Assembly (NCBI GenBank): GCA_003448025.1
Contig: DLXL01000013.1
Coordinates: forward strand, 1-5,570
Source of the DNA: Saprospirales bacterium
GTDB taxonomy: Bacteria > Bacteroidota > Bacteroidia > Chitinophagales > Saprospiraceae
Reading direction: 5' to 3'
Length of the DNA stretch: 5,570 bases
Part shown: piece by piece, positions 1 through 5,570 of the stretch
Numbering within the stretch: position 1 is the first letter of the stretch
How the letters are laid out: each line of letters starts with the position of its first letter
Translations under genes and position numbers: made by a program
Notes under the pieces: model-generated
Told to the model about the DNA's origin: nothing
Seen by the model: the letters and a program-made list of their open reading frames with translations, nothing else
Database searches by the model: none

Positions 1-2
1 AA

Positions 3-53
3 CCCCATAAACCCATAAACCCCATAACCCCATAAACCCATAAACCCCATAAA
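3..53. repeat. Short tandem repeat, CCC(C)ATAA(A) units
   Basis: Six consecutive units of 8-9 bases are visible, starting at 3, 12, 20, 28, 37 and 45, each a variant of CCCCATAAA that loses one C or one A. The length pattern 9-8-8 then 9-8-9 suggests a higher-order period of about 25 bases present twice. The array touches the left edge, so it may continue outside the window. It lies just upstream of the 85-aa gene and supplies an in-frame stop (25-27) that closes off any longer start for it. It resembles a slippage-type microsatellite. Its strand asymmetry (C-rich on +) is telomere-like in look only; nothing indicates a chromosome end. Confidence 0.85.
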
Positions 54-81
54 CTCTCTTCAACTTTTAAAATTCTCTAGC

Positions 82-339
82 ATGAACTCATTAAAACGTC
101 TTTCGGGCTTTATCTGGATAGCTCTTGGCGCCATTGTGATATACCTTTTGTTCAATCAGGCCGGGAAAGAAATTGCGGAGGCTGCCGCAGGAAAACGCCC
201 ACTGCTGGATACTCAAATGTTTTGGTATATCATTATTCCCATCTTTCTCCCCATCATTCTGGGTCTGTTGTTATTTGGCTGGTATGCCTGGAAAGGAGAA
301 TATGATGTGATTGCCCGCGACTCAGAGCACCTAAGTTGA
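82..339 (+). CDS. Small two-helix inner-membrane protein (possibly DUF6814-type)
   Basis: This 85-residue protein has two hydrophobic segments, about residues 9-26 and 46-69, separated by a polar loop with KEIAEAAAGKRP. The second helix ends in WYAWKGEY, and the C-terminus is acidic and polar. There is no signal peptidase site and no catalytic motif. ATG 82 is the first possible start after the in-frame stop at 25-27; no Shine-Dalgarno is visible, as is usual in Bacteroidota. From memory it resembles the short Bacteroidota proteins labelled DUF6814, which are often found beside a transporter gene; this was not checked. The sequence left of the window would show whether a transporter precedes it. 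A strong hairpin starts 28 bases after the stop, so it is probably not co-transcribed with the porin gene. Its function is unknown; an accessory subunit of a transporter is only a guess. Confidence 0.8.
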   Translation: MNSLKRLSGFIWIALGAIVIYLLFNQAGKEIAEAAAGKRPLLDTQMFWYIIIPIFLPIILGLLLFGWYAWKGEYDVIARDSEHLS

Positions 340-366
340 TAATATCTGCCTGGATAATTGGAAAGA

Positions 367-410
367 CCGGATTCAACCAAAATCAGTCCTTGATTTTAGG
401 CTGAATCCGG
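367..410 (+). terminator. Long hairpin after the 85-aa gene, candidate terminator
   Basis: CCGGATTCA (367-375) pairs perfectly with TGAATCCGG (402-410). Further in, CC (377-378) can pair with GG (399-400), and AAAATCA (379-385) pairs with TGATTTT (391-397), leaving a 5-base loop GTCCT. This gives about 18 base pairs with one mismatch and one bulge. What follows is pyrimidine-rich (TTCTTCTCTTTCTCC from 421) rather than a clean T run, so it is not a classic intrinsic terminator. Its place, 28 bases past a stop codon and about 150 bases before the next gene, suits transcript ending or 3'-end protection. A regulatory leader element is the alternative. Confidence 0.5.
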
Positions 411-463
411 CACCAGGTATTCTTCTCTTTCTCCTTCATTTCTGATTTCAACAACGTAGTTGA

Positions 464-506
464 GGCAGGTTCCGTGCTTGCCTTGGCCTGCCATTGGCAT
501 GCCTGG
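464..506 (+). other. GC-rich palindromic segment in the porin upstream region
   Basis: The 220-base gap before the porin gene contains, after the hairpin, a locally GC-rich stretch with several short self-complementary pieces. GGCAGG (464-469) can pair with CCTGCC (487-492), and GGCATGCC (496-503) is a perfect 8-base palindrome. A further small hairpin, TCAAC/GTTGA, lies at 449-463. These could fold in the 5' leader or serve as a protein-binding site, but each is short enough to arise by chance. No convincing Bacteroidota promoter (TTTG then TAnnTTTG) was found here. Confidence 0.25.
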
Positions 507-559
507 TTGCGAATAGGAAGTGGCAAATTTTAACCCTTCAATTGTTTCATTTCACTACA

Positions 560-2017
560 ATGAATGCAAAATTTTACCTTCTGCTAATCGTTTGCATGAT
601 GCTTCACTTGGCTGGATTTGCACAGCCCGGAACTACGCCGCCGGCAACAACTGTTACGCCTCCGGCAACAGGGCCTCAAAAACCTAAAGATCACACGTAT
701 AAACCATTAACCTTAAAGCTAAACGAAGACGGGAGTAAATACGTGCGATTCATCATGTGGCACCAGTTTTGGACAACCGCCACTCAAAATAATCCGGATA
801 CACGTGATGTAAAAGGCCAGCTGATTGATGGTTCTGAAAATTCAAAAGGAGCCTGGAGTACTGATATTGCGCTTCGCCGTTCGCGTTTTCTGGCTTATGC
901 CCAAATTTCACCCAGAGCATTGATTCTTACGCACTGGGGTATCAATAATCAAAGCTTCATCGGTGGCGGAACACCGCCAAACGGCCCGAACTCGACGACA
1001 ACTGCCTCCAATAATGGTAAAAAACCGGCGCTGTTCATCCACGACGCATGGACAGAGTTTGAGGTAGCTAAGGATAAATTGTATCTCGGTGCTGGTTTAC
1101 TTTACTGGAATGGCATTAGTCGCCTGACCAGCCATTCTACCCTCAATTTCATGACGCTGGATGCCCCCATTTTTAACTGGCCAACCATCGAGTCAACCGA
1201 CCAGTTTGCTCGTCAGTTCGGCATTTATGCAAAAGGACAGCTTGGACGACTGGACTATCGCATGGCGTTAAACAAGCCGTTTGCCAATGGAGCAACGCCT
1301 TTGGCTGTCAAAAAAGATGGTTTTGCCGCCAATGTATTGAACGAAAACTGGGCTGGTTCCGGATATGTCAACTGGATGTTCTGGGATAAGGAAAATAATA
1401 AATTGCCCTTTTTTGTTGGCTCCTATCTGGGATCTAAAAAAGTGCTGAACCTCGGCGTAGGCTTCTATCATCACCCGGAAGCTTCCTTGTATAAGACCAC
1501 AGGTGGTGATTCCACTTATCAGAGCAATACAGCGCTTGGCGCTGACCTGTTCCTGGATATGCCGATTAACAAAACCAAGGGAACTGCGCTAAGCGTATTG
1601 GCAACTTATTACAACTACGATTTCGGCACCAATTATATCCGGAATATCGGTATTCTGAATCTACATAGTTCGCCGGCTACCTCCACTAACAGTTGGTCTG
1701 GCGCCGGAAATGCACAACCAACCATAGGAAGCGGTAATATTTTCTACGTCCAGGCGGGATATCAACTTCCAAAGCTGAAGAACGGCACAGCCTTTATGCC
1801 TTACGTTACCGTTACACATAAGGATTTTGAAGCATTGGCAGATCCTTCCACGCAGTTTGGCCTCGGATTGAACTATTTCGTAACAGGACACCATGCCAAG
1901 ATTACACTGGAATATCAAACGCGTCCTGTTTATAAGCTTAATGCCGGCAATAACAACGCCATCGAACGCACCGAATACCGTGGAGAGTTAATTCTTCAAA
2001 CGCACATCTTTTTGTAA
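560..2017 (+). CDS. Outer-membrane beta-barrel protein, porin-like
   Basis: This 485-residue precursor has a clear Sec signal peptide: a short N-region MNAK, a hydrophobic core (residues 5-19) and a likely signal peptidase I site after GFA (residue 21), leaving Gln at the mature N-terminus. Residues 22-45 are a Pro/Thr-rich linker. The rest is built of alternating aromatic/hydrophobic and polar residues typical of transmembrane beta strands, for example LYLGAGLLYW, PFFVGSYLG, LSVLATYYNYDFG and FGLGLNYFV. It ends in a strand (ELILQTHIFL) with Phe next to last, close to the terminal aromatic that marks barrel proteins. The frame stays open upstream to a TTG at 494, but the added 22 residues would bury the signal peptide, so ATG 560 is chosen. 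The likely role is passive passage of solutes across the outer membrane. The substrate is not readable, and serving the symporter-kinase locus downstream is inferred from proximity only. No cysteine in a usable lipobox is present. Confidence 0.8.
   Translation: MNAKFYLLLIVCMMLHLAGFAQPGTTPPATTVTPPATGPQKPKDHTYKPLTLKLNEDGSKYVRFIMWHQFWTTATQNNPDTRDVKGQLIDGSENSKGAWSTDIALRRSRFLAYAQISPRALILTHWGINNQSFIGGGTPPNGPNSTTTASNNGKKPALFIHDAWTEFEVAKDKLYLGAGLLYWNGISRLTSHSTLNFMTLDAPIFNWPTIESTDQFARQFGIYAKGQLGRLDYRMALNKPFANGATPLAVKKDGFAANVLNENWAGSGYVNWMFWDKENNKLPFFVGSYLGSKKVLNLGVGFYHHPEASLYKTTGGDSTYQSNTALGADLFLDMPINKTKGTALSVLATYYNYDFGTNYIRNIGILNLHSSPATSTNSWSGAGNAQPTIGSGNIFYVQAGYQLPKLKNGTAFMPYVTVTHKDFEALADPSTQFGLGLNYFVTGHHAKITLEYQTRPVYKLNAGNNNAIERTEYRGELILQTHIFL
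635..670 (+). repeat. Two-copy 21-base period repeat in the porin linker
   Basis: ACGCCGCCGGCAACA (635-649) recurs as ACGCCTCCGGCAACA (656-670), 14 of 15 bases identical, at a period of 21 bases and in frame. It encodes a duplicated TPPAT motif in the Pro/Thr-rich linker directly after the signal peptide. It looks like a recent internal duplication in a low-constraint spacer. Confidence 0.7.
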
Positions 2018-2038
2018 TCAACCCCTTTGTTTGGGGAT

Positions 2039-2163
2039 AATGAGGCGCTCTTATCCTGGTTTTTACCGCGGAGGCGGAGAGATGTAGAGACCTTGGCAAT
2101 CACTTTTTGCATCTCTGCGTCTCTCCGCCTCTGTGGTAAAATCACTTATGAGACAGCCTCATT
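2039..2163. repeat. 125-bp imperfect inverted repeat, probable dispersed palindromic/MITE-like element
   Basis: Two 52-base arms, 2039-2090 and 2112-2163, are mutual reverse complements in register across a 21-base centre. The inner 30 bases (2061-2090 against 2112-2141) match at 26 positions, and the outer ends AATGAGGC (2039-2046) and GCCTCATT (2156-2163) match perfectly. Between them only 6 of 14 positions match. The four inner differences (2068/2134, 2070/2132, 2083/2119, 2085/2117) and one outer one (2052/2150) are all G-U pairs in + strand RNA, so the transcript could form an unbroken 30-pair stem. The purine-rich core (GGAGGCGGAGAGA) resembles the ACAGAGGC/ACGCAGAGA-type repeats I recall scattered in many environmental bacterial genomes; copy number could not be checked. 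It fills most of the porin-to-small-gene gap and carries no coding capacity. It may act as a transcript barrier or stabiliser. Confidence 0.75.
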
Positions 2164-2173
2164 CCATTTCTTC

Positions 2174-2185
2174 TACCTTAAGGTA
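2174..2185 (+). promoter_or_regulatory. Shine-Dalgarno-like site inside a perfect 12-base palindrome
   Basis: TACCTTAAGGTA is its own reverse complement. Its right half contains TAAGGT (2179-2184), which ends 7 bases before ATG 2192 and can serve as a ribosome binding site for the 66-aa gene. This is the main support, with the repeat upstream, for choosing that start. As RNA a 12-base palindrome has no loop, so it would fold only weakly; as DNA it could be an operator, but chance is a fair explanation. Confidence 0.45.
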
Positions 2186-2191
2186 ATTGCC

Positions 2192-2392
2192 ATGGCAGAC
2201 GATAAAAGTACCAAGCTTCTTTTTATCTTTTTTTTGTTTTTACTCCTGCTCAACTACCCGCTGTTGACTATTGTTGACAAAACCCAACTATGGTTCGGAT
2301 TCCCATCCTTGTATTTATATATGTTCGTGGTGTGGGGATTGATGATTTTTGGCATTGCCCAAATTGTAAAACAGCGAAAAAAGAAACCCTAA
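2192..2392 (+). CDS. Small DUF3311-like membrane protein preceding a sodium:solute symporter
   Basis: This 66-residue protein has two hydrophobic helices (about residues 8-28 and 38-58) and a strongly basic tail, KQRKKKP, which should lie in the cytoplasm. The motif NYPLL...FGFPSLYLYMFVVW resembles DUF3311 proteins, where a Pro-ended first helix is followed by a 'GlPfly' entry to the second. Such proteins commonly sit directly before MctP/ActP-like sodium:solute symporters, exactly the order here. The frame is open from 2027, but the extra 55 codons run through the inverted repeat and encode nothing membrane-like; ATG 2192 has an AAGG-type ribosome site and is preferred. The 65-base gap to the symporter-kinase gene has no terminator, so the two are probably co-transcribed. 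It may be a small subunit or assembly partner of the symporter module; this is inference from context. The family match is by eye. Confidence 0.75.
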   Translation: MADDKSTKLLFIFFLFLLLLNYPLLTIVDKTQLWFGFPSLYLYMFVVWGLMIFGIAQIVKQRKKKP

Positions 2393-2457
2393 AGCGCCAA
2401 TAATCCCAAAAAAATAAAAAACCTTGCACTGAATTCAATACAATCAGAGACCATCGT

Positions 2458-5196
2458 ATGGGACTCAGTGTCATTGTTGGCTGCTCGCTTGCTTACATCT
2501 CTCTTCTTTTTTTCATTGCCTGGTGGGTCGATAAGCGTTCGACCGATCAAAAGCCGGGTATTGTGAACAGCCCGTATGTGTATGCGCTTTCACTGGCAGT
2601 TTATTGTACCGCCTGGACTTTTTTCGGATCTGTAGGAAGGGCTACTACCGGAGGGCTGAGTTTTCTGGGCGTTTACCTGGGTCCTACCTTATTGGCGCCG
2701 CTTTGGTTTGTGTTACTGCGCAAAATCATCCTGATCTCCAAAAACCAACGTATAACCAGTATTGCCGATTTTATTTCAGCCCGTTATGGCAAGAGTGCCA
2801 ATATAGGTGTACTAGTGACCTTGATTGCAGTGTTAGGTATAGTGCCATACATATCCATCCAACTTAAGGCAGTTACTTTTGGTATCAATACTTTGGCACA
2901 TTATGGAGAGGCCATCCCGATAACGCAACCTCATTTCTGGCAGGATGCAGCATTTTGGGTAACCGTTGCCATGGCTTTGTTTACGGTTGTTTTTGGCACC
3001 AGGAAACTCGATCCAAATGAACGGCATGAAGGGCTGGTTGCCGCCATTGCTTTTGAAAGCATCATTAAACTGATCGCTTTTTTAATGGTAGGCATTTTCG
3101 TCACGTTCTTTTTGTACAATGGTTTTGACGATTTATTTACCAGGGCGCAACAGCAGGAAGAAACAGCCCGAATGTTTACGTTTTCTGGTTCCGGGGTTAC
3201 CCCCTTCTCATGGAATATGCTGCTCCTGTTGTCGTTGTTCGCCATTCTGTTATTACCCAGACAATTCCATATTTCTGTTGTAGAAAACACTCACCCCCGG
3301 CAAATTGCCAAAGCAATGTGGGTGTTCCCCTTGTATCTTTTATTGATTAATATTTTCGTTTTGCCGGTGGCTCTGGCCGGGAAAATGGCTTTTGCCAATT
3401 CCATTCATCCGGATACTTATGTGCTGAGTATTCCACTGTCGCAGGGAGTTAAATGGCTGGCTCTGGTGGCCTTTATTGGTGGGTTTTCGGCAGCTACCAG
3501 CATGGTAGTGGTAGAGGCAACGGCGTTAAGTATTATGTTTGGAAACCATGTAGTAGTTCCGCTTTTGATCAAAACCCGACTTTTTGGTCAGGGGAAAGAT
3601 ACGGTGGATGGTGCATCTCGTTTATTGGATATCCGCCGTATTTGCATTATGCTGATGCTCTTATTGGCTTATTTATATCAAAAATCAGTGGGTAGTACCT
3701 ACGATCTGGTTTCGGTTGGTTTGATATCCTTTACAGCAGCTGCCCAACTGGCGCCGGCATTAATAGGCGGAATTTACTGGAAACGAGGCACACATCAGGG
3801 GGCTATTGCAGGACTCATTATAGGCTTCATTTTTTGGGCGTTTTGCCTTCCGCTTCCAAGTATGGCCCTGGCAGGCATCATTTCAGATGATTTTGTTAGG
3901 AACGGATTGTTCGGCTTATCCTTCCTAAAACCGTATGCGCTTTTTGGCTTAACCGGTCTGGATCCAATAACCCATGCTGCGTTTTGGAGTCTGTTGTTTA
4001 ACGCGTGGTTTTATTGCATTGTTTCCATAAACACCAAGCCTACCATGCTGAATCTCACCCAGGCTGATCTTTTCGTCAATATCGATAAATATATTGGAGG
4101 CCAGGATTCAGATATCCTGAAAAGGGAGGCTAAAGTGAGCGAATTGCGGGTAATGCTCAATCGTTTTTTGGGCGAACAACGATCTATCGCCTTGTTCAGA
4201 GAATTTGAACTGACGAATAATGTACAATTGGATCAACAAAAAATAGCCCAGGCAGATCTGGTTAATTTTGTAGAAACGCACCTTGCAGGAGCTATTGGCG
4301 CGGCCTCAGCCAGACTGGTACTGGACAGCGTAGTGAAAGAGGAGGTCATTACCATGGAAGAAGTAATGCGCATTTTGGAGCAAACAAGGGAGGCTGTTGA
4401 ACACGGGCGTATCATGGAACATAAAAATGCGGAGTTGAAAGCACTGACGCTCCAATTAACCACTGCCAACGAACAGCTAAAAAACCTGGATCGCCTTAAA
4501 GCTGACTTTATTACCACCGTAACGCATGAATTAAGAACTCCGGTAACCAGCATCAAATCCTTATCGAAAATTATTCTGGATTACTCAGATGAACTGGATG
4601 AAACCCGGAAAGAAGAATATCTCCGCATATTGGTTACGGAAAGCGATCGGATAAGCCGCTTGATTAATCAGGTACTTGATATTGAAAAAATACAATCCAA
4701 TGAAGCGCCCTTACACCTGGAATGGATGGATATGGGTATCCTGGTCCGTCAAGCGGCAAAGAGTATGGAGCAGCTATTTGCAGAAAGGCACATAACTATT
4801 CGGATTCATGGTGCTGATCAGCCGTTTCCTTTACAGGCAGATCGGGATCGACTGATGCAAGTGGTGGTAAACCTGTTGTCGAATGCACTCAAATTCTGCG
4901 ATCCGAATGATGGTATTATCGACGTTACGCTTGACCGGCAAGGAGATTGGGTTGTTTTGAAAGTACATGATAATGGCCCGGGCATTAAACCTGAAATGCA
5001 ACAAATGATTTTTGAAAAGTTTACACAGTTGCACAGCCAATCGCAAGGAAAGCCACATGGAACTGGCCTCGGCCTTTTTATTTCCAGGAGCATTGTTGAA
5101 AAACATGGTGGCGTAATTCGCGTGGAAAGCCATACTAATGCGGTTCCAAAAGGAGCCTTGTTTGAAGTCCGGATACCAATAAAAAAGGGTGTCTAG
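2458..5196 (+). CDS. Sodium:solute symporter-histidine kinase fusion (SLC5-STAC-HisKA-HATPase)
   Basis: This 912-residue inner-membrane sensor resembles CbrA/CrbS in architecture. Residues 1-525 form an SLC5/SSS transporter with about 13 hydrophobic segments. The segment containing GGFSAATSMVVVEATALS (341-358) matches the helix that holds the second sodium site in PutP-like carriers, with T347/S348 as likely ligands. Residues ~535-650 fit the helical STAC domain that links SLC5 to kinases, including FLGEQRSIALFREFE and LAGAIGAASARLVL. A helix (~650-682) then leads to HisKA with H690 in THELRTP, the expected autophosphorylated residue. The ATPase has an N box (NLLSNALKF, N809), G1 (DNGPGI, 838-843), an F box (FEKF) and G2 (GTGLGL, 868-873). 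All catalytic motifs are intact. Unlike CbrA, there is no room for a PAS domain between STAC and HisKA. It likely senses, and may carry, a small organic solute and phosphorylates the response regulator that follows 92 bases downstream. The ligand is unknown; acetate or another carboxylate is plausible by analogy to CrbS. No strong ribosome site precedes ATG 2458. Confidence 0.93.
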   Translation: MGLSVIVGCSLAYISLLFFIAWWVDKRSTDQKPGIVNSPYVYALSLAVYCTAWTFFGSVGRATTGGLSFLGVYLGPTLLAPLWFVLLRKIILISKNQRITSIADFISARYGKSANIGVLVTLIAVLGIVPYISIQLKAVTFGINTLAHYGEAIPITQPHFWQDAAFWVTVAMALFTVVFGTRKLDPNERHEGLVAAIAFESIIKLIAFLMVGIFVTFFLYNGFDDLFTRAQQQEETARMFTFSGSGVTPFSWNMLLLLSLFAILLLPRQFHISVVENTHPRQIAKAMWVFPLYLLLINIFVLPVALAGKMAFANSIHPDTYVLSIPLSQGVKWLALVAFIGGFSAATSMVVVEATALSIMFGNHVVVPLLIKTRLFGQGKDTVDGASRLLDIRRICIMLMLLLAYLYQKSVGSTYDLVSVGLISFTAAAQLAPALIGGIYWKRGTHQGAIAGLIIGFIFWAFCLPLPSMALAGIISDDFVRNGLFGLSFLKPYALFGLTGLDPITHAAFWSLLFNAWFYCIVSINTKPTMLNLTQADLFVNIDKYIGGQDSDILKREAKVSELRVMLNRFLGEQRSIALFREFELTNNVQLDQQKIAQADLVNFVETHLAGAIGAASARLVLDSVVKEEVITMEEVMRILEQTREAVEHGRIMEHKNAELKALTLQLTTANEQLKNLDRLKADFITTVTHELRTPVTSIKSLSKIILDYSDELDETRKEEYLRILVTESDRISRLINQVLDIEKIQSNEAPLHLEWMDMGILVRQAAKSMEQLFAERHITIRIHGADQPFPLQADRDRLMQVVVNLLSNALKFCDPNDGIIDVTLDRQGDWVVLKVHDNGPGIKPEMQQMIFEKFTQLHSQSQGKPHGTGLGLFISRSIVEKHGGVIRVESHTNAVPKGALFEVRIPIKKGV

Positions 5197-5288
5197 AAAA
5201 AAAAACAAGAACCATTGGGCTATAAGGCTCTACCTGCATACATTTAGACCGAAAAAGAAAATAAAACTACTTTACATCGATTTTCTCA

Positions 5289-5570
5289 ATGGATGCTGCT
5301 AAAATCTTGATTGTAGACGATGAACCGAATATCGTTTTGGCCATTGAATTTCTCCTGCAAAGAGCAGGCTATCAAACAGCAAAAGCTTTTGATGGCATAC
5401 AGGCACTTGAATTGGCGCAATCGTTCCAGCCGGATATCATGATCCTGGATGTCATGATGCCGGGGTTGAACGGCTTTGAAGTTGGCCAAAAAATACGCCA
5501 GATCCCTTCCCTGGAACTTACTAAAATAATCTTTTTAACCGCAAAAGGTACCCAAAAAGATCGGGAAACC
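5289..5570 (+). CDS. Response regulator receiver domain, partial at the right edge
   Basis: The first 94 codons of a gene that continues beyond the window encode a CheY-like receiver. ILIVDDEP gives the acidic pair D10/D11, D54 in ILDVMMPGLNG is the phospho-acceptor, and T84 in IFLTAKG is the conserved switch Thr. The conserved Lys (near residue 106) falls outside. ATG 5289 leads directly into the first beta strand, as expected. It lies 92 bases after the symporter-kinase, in the same direction and without a clear terminator between, so it is the likely cognate partner. Whether a DNA-binding output domain follows (LuxR-type in CrbR, NtrC-type in CbrB) or the protein is a stand-alone receiver cannot be seen; I recall single-domain receivers beside such kinases in Bacteroidota, unchecked. 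Confidence 0.92.
   Translation, partial: MDAAKILIVDDEPNIVLAIEFLLQRAGYQTAKAFDGIQALELAQSFQPDIMILDVMMPGLNGFEVGQKIRQIPSLELTKIIFLTAKGTQKDRET

Noticed and set aside
3..53. CRISPR array or telomere
   Set aside because: Units of 8-9 bases have no spacers between them, and nothing else indicates a replicon end.
507..538. Possible Bacteroidota promoter before the porin (TTGC, then TAACCCTT about 20 bases later)
   Set aside because: It matches only part of the TTTG / TAnnTTTG consensus, no better than expected by chance in AT-rich DNA.
494..559. Longer N-terminus of the porin from a TTG at 494
   Set aside because: It would place 22 residues (with charged NRK) before a textbook signal peptide; ATG 560 begins exactly at that peptide.
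593..595. Cys in the porin signal peptide (residue 12) as a lipoprotein site
   Set aside because: The preceding residues LIV lack the small residue needed at -1 of a lipobox, and the Cys is inside the hydrophobic core with a better cleavage site after GFA.
2022..2036. CCCC-TTTGTTT-GGGG mini-hairpin just after the porin stop
   Set aside because: It has only four pairs and no T tract after it; too weak to call a terminator.
2027..2191. 55-codon upstream extension of the 66-aa gene
   Set aside because: The stretch is the inverted repeat read in frame; the arginine-rich product has no membrane or domain character, and ATG 2192 has its own ribosome-like site.
4831..5208. Antisense open frames under the kinase gene, this one the longest, with others at 2931-3290 and 4233-4556
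   Set aside because: They are shadows of a complete, motif-rich gene on the + strand, and their products show no coherent domain or signal.

Overview
The window looks like chromosomal DNA from a member of the Bacteroidota, probably near the Chitinophagaceae/Sphingobacteriia. The evidence is moderate-to-low GC, mostly no Shine-Dalgarno sequence before the genes, a signal peptide ending in the 'GFAQ' style common in this phylum, a small two-helix membrane protein of a Bacteroidota type, and a symporter/histidine-kinase fusion. The phylum call is good; anything finer is a guess. All genes lie on the + strand and none is visibly broken.

Layout: (1) a short C-rich/ATAAA tandem repeat at the left edge (3-53); (2) an 85-aa two-helix inner-membrane protein (82-339), followed by a strong hairpin (367-410) that probably ends or insulates that transcript; (3) a 485-aa outer-membrane beta-barrel, porin-like protein (560-2017) with a signal peptide and a Pro/Thr-rich N-terminal linker; (4) an intergenic gap filled almost completely by a 125-bp imperfect inverted repeat (2039-2163) that looks like a dispersed palindromic repeat or MITE-like element; (5) a 66-aa two-helix membrane protein resembling the DUF3311 type (2192-2392); (6) a 912-aa sodium:solute symporter (SLC5/SSS) fused through a STAC-like region to a histidine kinase (2458-5196); (7) the start of a response regulator (5289 to the right edge).

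Items 5-7 form a coherent set: a small symporter-associated membrane protein, a transporter-sensor kinase of the CbrA/CrbS architecture, and its likely cognate receiver protein. Relatives control use of small carbon sources such as acetate (CrbS/R) or amino acids (CbrA/B). The porin could supply outer-membrane passage for the same or another solute, but that link rests only on proximity. The ligand, the output of the response regulator and its targets cannot be read from this window.

No wholly new system is evident. The most unusual items are the long hairpin-forming repeat, whose arm differences all keep G-U pairing in the + strand RNA, and the PAS-less symporter-kinase with its small partner gene.
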